A stretch of 64,000 nucleotides of DNA from Roseitalea sp. MMSF_3546 (GTDB lineage Bacteria; Pseudomonadota; Alphaproteobacteria; Rhizobiales; Rhizobiaceae): positions 20,742 to 84,741 of the forward strand of contig NZ_JASHKB010000016.1 of the NCBI RefSeq assembly GCF_030732865.1. Reading direction: 5' to 3'. A model generated the notes under the pieces. That model had not been told where the DNA came from. It searched no databases and saw only the letters and a program-made list of their open reading frames with translations. Positions within the stretch are counted from its first letter, which is position 1. Every line of letters starts with the position of its first letter. This document shows positions 16,148-25,225 of the stretch, in pieces. Position numbers and translations under genes: made by a program.

Positions 16148-17554
16148 ATGGGCAATCTGGATGCGCTGCGCGCAGCAATCGGCGGCATCAAGGTCGAGGA
16201 CAATGAAAAGATCGTCCAGCAGAAGAGCCGCGACTTCTACTGGTATTCGCCGGTCCTGAAGGAGCGGCTCGACCATGTGACGGGCGATCTGGTCGTCTCA
16301 CCGGCCGACGAGGCCGAGCTGATCACCGTGCTCAAGGCCTGCTACGCGCTCGACATTCCGGTCACGCCGCGCGGCACGGGCACCGGCAATTACGGCCAGG
16401 CCATGCCGCTTTCGGGCGGTGTCGTGCTGTCACTCGCCGACATGAACGGCATTGGCGACATCTCTCCGGGACGCGTCGTCTGCGGGCCGGGCGTGATCTG
16501 CTCCGAGCTCGACAAGGCGACCAGGGCCCATTCCGGCCAGGAGATGCGCATGCATCCCTCGACCGCCCATACCGCCACGGTGGGCGGGTTCATCGCCGGC
16601 GGGTCGGGCGGGGTCGGCTCGGTGCGCTGGGGCGGCTTGCGCGACTGGGGCAACGTGATCCGGCTGCGCGTGGTGACGATGGAGGCCGAGCCGCGCGTGC
16701 TCGAACTGACCGGGGCGGATCTGCACAAGGTCACGCATGCCTATGGCACGAACGGCATCATCACCGAGGTCGAAATGCCGCTGACCACGGCCTATGACTG
16801 GGTCGACGTCATCGTCGCGTTCGACGATTTCATGGAGGCGGCGCGCTTCGGCAACGCGCTGGCGCGCCAGGACGGCATCGTGATCAAGCTCGATGCGGTC
16901 GTCGCCGCGCCGGCGCCCTACGACTATTTCAGGCGCCATCGGAAGTTCCTGCGCGAGGGCGAAAGCGTCGTGCTGGTCATGGTCGCCCCGCACGCGCTGG
17001 ACGCGTTCGTCGCCTTTGCCGGCGGGCAGGGCGGGCGCGTCGCCTTCAATCAGGCCGAGACCGGGGCCGACGACCTCAAGGGGCTGCCCCCGGTGTTCGA
17101 GCTGAGCTGGAACCACACCACGCTGCGCGGGCTGCGCGTCGACCCTGCGATCACCTATCTGCAGGTGCTCTACCCGTTTCCCGATCAGTTGGCGCTGGTC
17201 GAAAAACTGCACGCGGAGTTCGAGGGCGAGGTGATCGACCATCTCGAATTCGTGCGGTTCGATGGCGATGTGACCTGCTTCGGCCTGCCCATGGTGCGCT
17301 ATTCGACCGAGGAGCGGCTCGAGGAGATCATGGATTTTTTCAACGCGGCCGGGGCACCGATCTTCAACCCGCACCGTTATACGCTCGAGGAGGGCGGGAT
17401 GAAGCAGACCGACGAGGTGCAACTCGCCTTCAAGCGGCAGGCCGACCCCAAGGGGCTGCTCAATCCGGGCAAGATGATCGCCTGGGACGACCCGGACTAC
17501 GATTACCGGTCCGGCGGGGTGTGGCTGTTCAAGGGCCTTGAAAAGGCAAGCTGA
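16148..17554 (+). CDS. FAD-linked oxidoreductase (FAD_binding_4, GlcD-like)
   Basis: A 468-aa VAO/PCMH-family flavoprotein. The FAD-binding half carries VTPRGTGTGNYGQAMPLSGG (about residues 75-95) and GGFIAGGSGGVGSVRWGGLR (about 145-165); the C-terminal half ends with DPKGLLNPGKMI, the usual end of the substrate domain. Relatives oxidise hydroxy acids and similar substrates. In this operon, oxidation of a ring or of the ring-opening product is likely. It starts 3 bases after the amidohydrolase stop. Confidence 0.85.
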   Translation: MGNLDALRAAIGGIKVEDNEKIVQQKSRDFYWYSPVLKERLDHVTGDLVVSPADEAELITVLKACYALDIPVTPRGTGTGNYGQAMPLSGGVVLSLADMNGIGDISPGRVVCGPGVICSELDKATRAHSGQEMRMHPSTAHTATVGGFIAGGSGGVGSVRWGGLRDWGNVIRLRVVTMEAEPRVLELTGADLHKVTHAYGTNGIITEVEMPLTTAYDWVDVIVAFDDFMEAARFGNALARQDGIVIKLDAVVAAPAPYDYFRRHRKFLREGESVVLVMVAPHALDAFVAFAGGQGGRVAFNQAETGADDLKGLPPVFELSWNHTTLRGLRVDPAITYLQVLYPFPDQLALVEKLHAEFEGEVIDHLEFVRFDGDVTCFGLPMVRYSTEERLEEIMDFFNAAGAPIFNPHRYTLEEGGMKQTDEVQLAFKRQADPKGLLNPGKMIAWDDPDYDYRSGGVWLFKGLEKAS

Positions 17555-17566
17555 CCGGAGACGACG

Positions 17567-18148
17567 ATGCGCATACTGGTGCTCTACGCGCACCCGGTGG
17601 AAGAAAGCTTCAACGGGGCGCTGCATCGGCTCGTTGTCGAGCGGCTCGAAGGGGCCGGACATACCGTCGATGATTGCGACCTTTATGCGGAGGGTTTCGA
17701 CCCGCGCCTGAGCCGCGTCGAACGCGAGCGCTATCACGATGTGGGCGCCAATATCGAACCGGTGCGCGGCTATGTGGAACGGTTGCGGGCGGCCGAGGCG
17801 CTGGTGATGTGCTATCCGGTGTGGAACTTCGGCTATCCGGCGATCCTGAAGGGGTTCTTCGACCGGGTGTTCGTGCCGGGCGTGTCGTTCACCATCGAAA
17901 ACGGCCAGGTGCGGCCGTGCCTGCACAATATCGGCAAGGTCGCGGTCGTGACCAGCTATGGCGGCTCGCGCATGCGCGCCACGCTCGCCGGAGACCCGCC
18001 GCGCAAGCTCGTCGAACGGGTGCTGCGCCTGACGGTGAAGCCCGGCGCCTCGGTGCGCTATCTGGCGCAATACGACATGAACCGGTCGACCGAGCGCATC
18101 CGCGAGCGTTTCTTGGACATGGTGGGGCGCCAGATGGATACGTTCTGA
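17567..18148 (+). CDS. Flavodoxin-fold NAD(P)H-dependent oxidoreductase (quinone reductase family)
   Basis: A 193-aa flavodoxin_2 protein. The start MRILVLYAHPVEESFNGALH is the FMN/FAD phosphate loop; CYPVWNFGYPAILKGFFDRV near residue 84 is the family's WW/FGxPAxLKGFxDRV motif. It could reduce quinones or supply reduced flavin. It is 12 bases behind the FAD oxidoreductase. A second copy of the same family follows at 18426, separated by repeat elements. Confidence 0.88.
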   Translation: MRILVLYAHPVEESFNGALHRLVVERLEGAGHTVDDCDLYAEGFDPRLSRVERERYHDVGANIEPVRGYVERLRAAEALVMCYPVWNFGYPAILKGFFDRVFVPGVSFTIENGQVRPCLHNIGKVAVVTSYGGSRMRATLAGDPPRKLVERVLRLTVKPGASVRYLAQYDMNRSTERIRERFLDMVGRQMDTF

Positions 18149-18185
18149 TGGCGCCGGCGGAATCCCTCCTTTCACGCCGGCAAGC

Positions 18186-18219
18186 CCTCATCCTGGGGCG
18201 TTCGCACCTCAGGATGAGG
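18186..18219. repeat. Hairpin-forming intergenic palindrome
   Basis: Arms CCTCATCCTG and CAGGATGAGG flank a short spacer; including a G-T pair the stem reaches 14 bp. Such CCTCATCCTG palindromes are common between genes in Hyphomicrobiales. Placed 38 bases beyond the quinone reductase stop, it could also stop or stabilise transcripts. Confidence 0.75.
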
Positions 18220-18256
18220 AAATGCGCGTGGGCCTCCAAACGCCGGGCTTGTGGTA

Positions 18257-18380
18257 CTCCCCTCTGTCCCTTCGGGACATCTCGCCCACAAGGGGGGAGA
18301 GCGGGCGCGTGCGATCACCTCCGGCTCCCACTCTCCCCCCTTGTGGGGGAGATGTCGGCGCAGCCGACAGAGGGGGGTGC
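18257..18380. repeat. Rhizobial-type mosaic palindromic repeat, copy 1
   Basis: An inverted-repeat element whose arms read CCCCTCTGTC...ACAAGGGGGGAGAG and CTCTCCCCCCTTGTGGGGG...GACAGAGGGG. The same element occurs at 42798-42959. It lies in the 277-base gap between the two quinone-reductase genes and ends about 45 bases before the second one. Confidence 0.85.
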
Positions 18381-18425
18381 GGCATGGCCGGACAAGGTTT
18401 CTTCTGCCGCGGGGCGCTCGTACTG

Positions 18426-19010
18426 ATGCGCGTGCTCGTCGTCTATTGCCATCCGGTGCCCGAGAGCTTCTGCGCGGCGGTGCGCGACACCGTGCTGGCG
18501 GCGCTGGGCGAGGCGGGCCATGAGACGCGCCTGATCGACCTGTACGCGATCGGATTCGACCCGGTGATGGGCTGCGAAGAGCGTCGGCTCTACAACGAGA
18601 CCGGCAATCCGCATCCCATGCCCGAACAGGCCGAGCAACTGAAATGGGCCGAGGCGATGGTGTTCGTCTACCCGACCTGGTGGTACGGCCTGCCGGCCAT
18701 GCTCAAGGGCTGGCTCGACCGGGTGTGGACGCCGGAGATCACCTTCGCCATCGCGCCCGATAGCGGCCGGATCAGGCCGCTGATGACGCATATCCGCAAG
18801 CTCGGCGTGATCACCACCTGCGGGGCGCCGCGCTGGTGGTCCTACATGGTCGGCCATCCGGGCAAGCGCACGCTGACCCGGGGCATGCGGGCGCTCTTCG
18901 CAAGGCGCTGCAGGACGGTGTTCCTCGCCCATTACCTGATGGACGTGTCGACCCCGGAGAGCCGCGCGGCGTTCCTGGGCCGGGTGCGGCATGCCATGCT
19001 CGCATTCTGA
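18426..19010 (+). CDS. Flavodoxin-fold NAD(P)H-dependent oxidoreductase, second copy
   Basis: A 194-aa flavodoxin_2 protein starting MRVLVVYCHPVPESFCAAVR and holding FVYPTWWYGLPAMLKGWLDR near residues 78-98, the family motif with the WW pair. It is a paralog of the product of 17567-18148. An insert of a mosaic repeat separates the two, so it may be transcribed separately. The ATG at 18426 was chosen as the first that begins the flavin-binding strand. Confidence 0.85.
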   Translation: MRVLVVYCHPVPESFCAAVRDTVLAALGEAGHETRLIDLYAIGFDPVMGCEERRLYNETGNPHPMPEQAEQLKWAEAMVFVYPTWWYGLPAMLKGWLDRVWTPEITFAIAPDSGRIRPLMTHIRKLGVITTCGAPRWWSYMVGHPGKRTLTRGMRALFARRCRTVFLAHYLMDVSTPESRAAFLGRVRHAMLAF

Positions 19011-19152
19011 TTCGAAAGAGCCGCGCAAGCGCCTGAAACGGAGTCCGATTCCGCCGTCGCGGGCGCGCTCGGCGACCGCCGGGCTTGAATCGGATGCGCG
19101 ATGGGCGCACATCTGATCATTCGCGACCGACCACCAATCCGGGACCCTTGCC

Positions 19153-20172
19153 ATGGACATGCAGACCGACAAGACGCCCGTCACCGTGCTCACCGGCTAT
19201 CTGGGCGCCGGCAAGACGACGTTGCTCAACCGCATCCTGAGCGAGGACCACGGCAGGAAATACGCCGTCATCGTCAACGAGTTCGGCGAGGTGGGCATCG
19301 ACAACGAACTGGTCGTCGATGCCGACGAAGAGATCTTCGAGATGAACAATGGCTGCATCTGCTGCACGGTGCGCGGCGACCTGATCCGCATCCTGTCGGG
19401 CCTGATGAAGCGGGCCGGGGGCTTTGACGGCATCATTGTCGAGACCACCGGGCTCGCCGACCCGGCGCCCGTCGCGCAGACCTTCTTCGTCGACGACGAC
19501 ATCGCCGAGCGCCTGAAGCTCGACGCCATCGTCACCGTCGCCGATGCCCGCCACCTGACGGACGAACTCGGCCGCGCGCCCGAAGCGCAGGAGCAGATCG
19601 CCTTCGGCGACATCGTGCTCGTCAACAAGACCGATCTTGTGGGCGAGGACGAGCTGGCCGCGATCGAGGCGCGCATCCGGCAGATCAACCCGACAGCGAA
19701 GATCGTGCGCACGACGCGCTGCGCGGTGCCGCTCGATGCGATCCTCGGCCAGAGCGCCTTCGATCTCGACCGCATTCTCGAGGACGCGCCGGACTTCCTG
19801 CACCAGCACGGCCATGATCACGCTCATCATCGCCATGACGACGTCAACCGGCATGACGCCCATGTCACCTCCTTCTCGCTGGTCACCGACACGCCGCTCG
19901 ATCCGGAGAAGTTCTTTCCCTGGATGCAGATGATCGCCCAGGAGTTCGGCATCGATCTTTTGCGCATGAAGGGCATCCTGGCGTTCAAGGACGATCCGAA
20001 GCGCTATGTCGCCCAGGCCGTGCACATGATGCTGGAGGGCGATCACCAGCGGCCCTGGCGCGAGGACGAGGCCCGCGTCAGCCGCATGGTGTTCATCGGC
20101 CGCAATCTGCCGCGCGACATCATCGAGGACGGTTTCCTCAAGTGCCGGGCGGCGCAGCCCGCCATGGCGTGA
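19153..20172 (+). CDS. COG0523 (CobW/ZNG1-like) metal-chaperone GTPase
   Basis: A 339-aa G3E GTPase. Walker A is GYLGAGKTTLLNRIL (residues about 15-29), the metal-binding CxCC is in MNNGCICCTVRGDLIRI (near 64-76), the base-specificity motif is NKTD, and a His-rich stretch HQHGHDHAHHRHDD (about residues 217-230) precedes the C-terminal CobW domain. Members move zinc or cobalt to client enzymes. No Zur box or cobalamin riboswitch was recognised upstream. The stop overlaps the WD40 gene start (TGATG). Confidence 0.92.
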   Translation: MDMQTDKTPVTVLTGYLGAGKTTLLNRILSEDHGRKYAVIVNEFGEVGIDNELVVDADEEIFEMNNGCICCTVRGDLIRILSGLMKRAGGFDGIIVETTGLADPAPVAQTFFVDDDIAERLKLDAIVTVADARHLTDELGRAPEAQEQIAFGDIVLVNKTDLVGEDELAAIEARIRQINPTAKIVRTTRCAVPLDAILGQSAFDLDRILEDAPDFLHQHGHDHAHHRHDDVNRHDAHVTSFSLVTDTPLDPEKFFPWMQMIAQEFGIDLLRMKGILAFKDDPKRYVAQAVHMMLEGDHQRPWREDEARVSRMVFIGRNLPRDIIEDGFLKCRAAQPAMA

Positions 20173-21167
20173 TGGTCGGCCTGCGCGCGCTCAGTGTCGA
20201 GGCGCCACTGACCGGCGGCGGGTTCGCCGGCCGGGCCTTCGTGGTCGCCGATGGCGAGGGCGCGGTGCATGTGTGCGGGCTGGACGGCGCGGTCAGCCAG
20301 CGCAAGCTGCATGAGGGCGCGATCCTGGCCATGACGACCGACGAGAAGACGGGCGCCATCTTCACCGCAGGCGATGACGGGCGCGCGCTGCGCACGCTCG
20401 CCGGCGGCGAGCCGGAGGTGCTGCACGATGGCAGCAAATGGGTCGACACCATTGCCTGCTCGCCGCGTGGGGCCGTGGCCTGGTCGGCGGGCAAGACCAT
20501 CCATTTGCGCCAGCGCGGCGCCGAACAGGCCGTGCCCGTCGCCGCGCCGTCCTCGGTCAGCGATCTGACCTTTTCGGCCGATGGCCGGTTTCTGGGCGCT
20601 GCGGTCTATGGCGGCGCGCTGATCGTGCCGCTGGCCGATCCGTCGGAGGCCTATCTTCTGGGCTGGCAGGGCTCGCATCTGACGGTGGGCTTCTCGCCCG
20701 ACGGCCGCTTCTGCGTCACCGCGATGCTCGAAAACGCGCTGCATGTGTGGCGCATTGACAAGCCCGAGGACAAGCATGGCCGGATGGGCGGCTATCCGGC
20801 CAAGCCGCTGTCGTTCTGCTGGACCGCCGATGGCCGTTATCTGGCGACCGCCGGCGCCGAAGTGCTCGTCATGTGGCCGTTCACCGGGCCCGACGGGCCG
20901 ATCGGGCAGAAGGCCGGCGTCTATCCGGCCGAGCAGAGCCTGCAGGCGCGCACTGTCGCCAGCCGGCCGAACTCCCGACAGATCGCGGTCGGCTATGTCG
21001 ACGGCTCGGTGGCGTTGTTCGATCGCAAGACGAGCGCCTTCTTGCCGATCGCCGAACCGCACGAGGCCGGCGCGGTGAACGGGCTGTGTTTTTCGGCCGA
21101 CGGGCGCTGGCTGGGCTTCACGCGCGAACGTGGCGTTGCCGGGCTTGCGGAGCTGGGGAAGGGGTAG
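20172..21167 (+). CDS. WD40-repeat protein coupled to the metal GTPase
   Basis: A 331-aa protein made of about six to seven WD40-type repeats, seen as recurring blocks such as SVSDLTFSADGRFLGAAVYG, TVGFSPDGRFCVTAMLENAL and PLSFCWTADGRYLATAGAEV. No signal peptide is seen, so it is probably a cytoplasmic beta-propeller. It is translationally coupled to the upstream COG0523 GTPase, and such GTPase-WD40 pairs are seen in other Alphaproteobacteria; a scaffold for metal transfer is a guess. Confidence 0.85.
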   Translation: MVGLRALSVEAPLTGGGFAGRAFVVADGEGAVHVCGLDGAVSQRKLHEGAILAMTTDEKTGAIFTAGDDGRALRTLAGGEPEVLHDGSKWVDTIACSPRGAVAWSAGKTIHLRQRGAEQAVPVAAPSSVSDLTFSADGRFLGAAVYGGALIVPLADPSEAYLLGWQGSHLTVGFSPDGRFCVTAMLENALHVWRIDKPEDKHGRMGGYPAKPLSFCWTADGRYLATAGAEVLVMWPFTGPDGPIGQKAGVYPAEQSLQARTVASRPNSRQIAVGYVDGSVALFDRKTSAFLPIAEPHEAGAVNGLCFSADGRWLGFTRERGVAGLAELGKG

Positions 21168-21173
21168 CGCTGG

Positions 21174-21340
21174 TCCTTCTCCCCGCTTGCGGGGAGAAGG
21201 TGCCCGAGCAAAGCGAGGGCGGATGAGGGGGGCGGCGATTTTGTCGACGCAGCCACCGCCCCTCACCCAACTGCGGCCAACATGCGCTAACGCGCATGGA
21301 GCCTCGTATCCCTCTCCCCGCGCGCGGGGAGAGGGAGGGC
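21174..21340. repeat. Palindromic intergenic repeat (CTTCTCCCCGC family)
   Basis: The gap between the convergent WD40 and oppF genes holds CTTCTCCCCGCTTGCGGGGA with its complement, then a spacer with CCCCTCACCC / GGATGAGGGG, and CCCTCTCCCCGCGCGCGGGG at the right end. This is another repeat family common in Hyphomicrobiales. The first hairpin directly follows the WD40 stop and may end transcription from both sides. Confidence 0.8.
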
Positions 21341-21341
21341 T

Positions 21342-22330
<989 letters not shown>

Positions 22331-22334
<4 letters not shown>

Positions 22335-23320
22335 GGCGCCGCCTCGCCTTGCGGCTCGTCGTATAGCCAGCAGGCGACCCGTCGCGTGCCGTGGGGCATG
22401 GGGTCCGGCCGCTCGACATGACAGCGGTCGAAGACGCGCGGGCAGCGCGGGTTGAACGGACATCCCGGCGGGATGTCGGTCAGGCGCGGCATGGCGCCGG
22501 GGATCTGGATCAGCCTGTCCTCCTCCTGGGCAAGGGTCGGGATCGAGCCCATCAGGCCGTGGGTGTAAGGATGCAGCGCGTGCTTGATGACATCGCGCAC
22601 CGGACCGATCTCGGCGAGCCGGCCGGCATAGAGCACGGCGACACGGTCGGCGGTCTCGGCGATGACGCCCATGTCGTGGGTGATCAGCATGACCGAGGTG
22701 CCGCGCTCGGCGCACAGCCGCTTGAGCACGTCGATGATCTGCGCCTGCACAGAGACATCGAGGGCCGTCGTCGGCTCGTCGGCGATCACCAGTTCGGGCT
22801 CGCCGGCCAGCGCAAGGGCGATGACGACGCGCTGGCGCATGCCGCCGGAGAACTGGTGCGGGTAGTCGTCGATGCGCCGGGCGGCGGCGGGAATGCCGAC
22901 ATCGTCGAGCAGGCCGATGGCCCGCTCGCGCGCTTCCCTGGCCGAAACGCGCAGATGGGTCTGGATGGTCTCGACGAGTTGGTCGGCGATCGTGAAAAGC
23001 GGGTTGAGCGAGGTCAGCGGGTCCTGGAACACCATGGCGATGCGCTTGCCGCGAATGTCGCGCATGGCCTCCATGGACAGATTGTCGATGCGTCGGTCCC
23101 CGAGCCATATCTCGCCGCCGGCGATGCGGCCGGGCGGTTCGATCAGCCCGATGATGGCCGAGCCGGTCATCGACTTGCCGGCGCCCGATTCGCCGACCAC
23201 GCCCAGCACCTCGCCGCGCATGATGTCGAAGGAGATGCCGTCGAGCGCGGTCAGCACGCCGTGGCGGGTCGGGAACTGCACGACGAGGTCGCGCACGGAG
23301 AGCAGGCTGTCGTCGGTCAT
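22331..23320 (-). CDS. Peptide ABC transporter ATP-binding protein (OppD/DppD type)
   Basis: A 329-aa ATPase partner. Walker A GESGAGKSMT, signature FSGGMRQRVVIALAL, Walker B LVIADEPTTALD and the C-terminal cysteine block GCPFNPRCPRVFDRC are all visible. It is coupled by ATGA overlaps to both the permease gene before it and the OppF gene after it, so all four core transporter genes are one unit. Confidence 0.92.
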
Positions 23321-24231
23321 CGCAGTTTCGGGTTGAGCGCGTCGCGCAGCCAGTCGCCAAGCAGGTTGACCGAAAGGGCCAGTGCCAGAAGCGCGATCGC
23401 GGGGAAGAAAAGGATCCACCACTCGCCCGAGAACAGGAACTCCTGGCCGATGCGGATCAGCGTGCCGAGCGAGGGCTGGGTGGGTGGCGCGCCGACGCCA
23501 AGGAACGACAGCGTCGCCTCGGCGATGATGGCCAGCGCCAGCGAAATCGTGGCGATCACCAGAACCGGGCCGAGCGTGTTGGGCAGGATGTGCCGGACCA
23601 TGATGGCGACCGAAGAGCGGCCGATCAGCCGGGCGGCCTGGACGTATTCCTTGCCCTTTTCGACGAGCGTGGCGCCGCGCACGACGCGCGCGAACTGCAC
23701 CCATTCGGACAGACCGATCGCCAGGATCAGCACCCAGATGGCGACCTCGTCGCGCCGGTCGGGCGGGGTGATGCCCTTGGCGATGCCGAAGATCAAAAGC
23801 GCGACCAGGATCGCCGGAAAGGTGAGCTGGATGTCGGCGATGCGCATGATGACGGTGTCGGTGCGCCCGCCGACATAGCCCGAGACGAGGCCCAGCGTGA
23901 CACCCAGCACCATGGCGAAGATGACCGCCGAAAAGCCGACGAACAGCGAGATGCGCATGCCGTAAAGGATGGTGGCATAGACGTCGCGCCCCTGGTCGTC
24001 CGTGCCGAGGATGAAGCTCTCGCCGGTGAACTGGTTCGGGGTGAGCGGCTCGGTAAAGCCGTTCATCAGGTTGAGCTGGGCCGGGTCGAAGGGGTTTTGC
24101 GTGGTGATGAAGGGCGCAAAGACCGCGCCTCCGATCAGCACCGCGACGATGAAGGCGGCGACCATGGCCACCGGCGAGCGCCTGAACTTGTAGGCGAGAT
24201 CGGAATCGAGGGCGCGGGCGAGGCTTGCCAT
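23317..24231 (-). CDS. Peptide ABC transporter permease (OppC/DppC type)
   Basis: A 304-aa inner-membrane permease. It has the OppC N-terminal helix (VAMVAAFIVAVLIGGAVFAP), the periplasmic region with FILGTDDQGRDVYATILYGM, and the cytoplasmic EAA loop EYVQAARLIGRSSVAIMVRH. It starts one base downstream of the OppB stop. Confidence 0.92.
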   Translation of the reverse strand: MASLARALDSDLAYKFRRSPVAMVAAFIVAVLIGGAVFAPFITTQNPFDPAQLNLMNGFTEPLTPNQFTGESFILGTDDQGRDVYATILYGMRISLFVGFSAVIFAMVLGVTLGLVSGYVGGRTDTVIMRIADIQLTFPAILVALLIFGIAKGITPPDRRDEVAIWVLILAIGLSEWVQFARVVRGATLVEKGKEYVQAARLIGRSSVAIMVRHILPNTLGPVLVIATISLALAIIAEATLSFLGVGAPPTQPSLGTLIRIGQEFLFSGEWWILFFPAIALLALALSVNLLGDWLRDALNPKLR

Positions 24232-24232
24232 G

Positions 24233-25213
24233 TCAGTGCCCCCCGCCGCGCGAGGCCGAAAGGCGCGGGTCGATGGCGAAGTAGAGAAGATCGACGATCA
24301 GGTTGATGACGACGAACATCACCGAGATCAGCATCAGGTAGGAGGCCATGACCGGGATGTCGACGAACTGGATCGAATTGATGAACAACAGGCCGACGCC
24401 CGGCCATTGGAACACCGTCTCGGTGATGATCGCAAAGGCGATGATCGAGCCCAGTTGCAGGCCGGTGATGGTGATGACCGGCACGAGCGTGTTCTTCAGC
24501 GCGTGGCGGAAATAGACCGAGCGCTGGGGCAGGCCACGCGCGCGGGCGAACTTGACATAGTCCGAGCGCAGCACTTCGAGCATCTCCGAGCGCACAAGGC
24601 GCATGATCAGCGTCATCTGGTAAAGGCCGAGCGTGATCGCCGGCAGGATGATGGCCTTCAGGCCCGAGGCGGTCAGCAGGCCCGTCGACCACCAGCCGAT
24701 CTGCACGGTCTCGCCGCGGCCGAAGCTGGGCAGCCAGCCAAGCTCGACGGCGAAGACGTAAATGAGCAAAATGCCGATCAGGAATGTGGGCAGCGACACG
24801 CCGATCAGCGAGGCGGTCATGATCGCGTTGGACAGCCAGCCATCGCGGCGGATGGCGGTGTACACACCCAGCGTCACGCCCAGGATCATGGCGAACAGGG
24901 CCGAAATGGCGGCCAGCTCCAGCGTCGCGGGAAGGCGCTCGACGAGAATGTCGGCGACCGGCCGGCCCTGGCGATAGCTGACGCCGAAATTGCCCTGGGA
25001 GATGCCCTGAAGGAAGTTGAAATACTGAACCGGAAAGGGCTGATCGAGCCCCAGTTCCCCGCGCAGGCGCTCGATGTCCTCGATGGTGCGTTCCTGGCCG
25101 AGCAGATTGTCGATCGGATCGCCGACGAAGCGGAACAGCGAAAAGGCGACGAGCCCGACAATCAGCAGAACGACAACCGATTGCAGGACCCGTCTGATGA
25201 TGAATGCGAGCAT
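24233..25213 (-). CDS. Peptide ABC transporter permease (OppB/DppB type)
   Basis: A 326-aa permease with the OppB N-terminal hydrophobic segment (FIIRRVLQSVVVLLIVGLVA), GNFGVSYRQGRPV before the second helix, and the EAA loop YVKFARARGLPQRSVYFRHA. It lies 12 bases after the first substrate-binding gene in the same direction. Confidence 0.92.
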   Translation of the reverse strand: MLAFIIRRVLQSVVVLLIVGLVAFSLFRFVGDPIDNLLGQERTIEDIERLRGELGLDQPFPVQYFNFLQGISQGNFGVSYRQGRPVADILVERLPATLELAAISALFAMILGVTLGVYTAIRRDGWLSNAIMTASLIGVSLPTFLIGILLIYVFAVELGWLPSFGRGETVQIGWWSTGLLTASGLKAIILPAITLGLYQMTLIMRLVRSEMLEVLRSDYVKFARARGLPQRSVYFRHALKNTLVPVITITGLQLGSIIAFAIITETVFQWPGVGLLFINSIQFVDIPVMASYLMLISVMFVVINLIVDLLYFAIDPRLSASRGGGH

Positions 25214-25225
25214 TCAGGACGCTTT

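Noticed and set aside
18186..18380. CRISPR-like array
   Set aside because: The repeats are inverted palindromes of two families, not regularly spaced direct repeats, and no cas genes are present.
19011..19152. Possible Zur box or cobalamin riboswitch before the COG0523 gene
   Set aside because: Only a loose inverted repeat (TCCGATTC / GAATCGGA) is visible; neither known motif was recognised.
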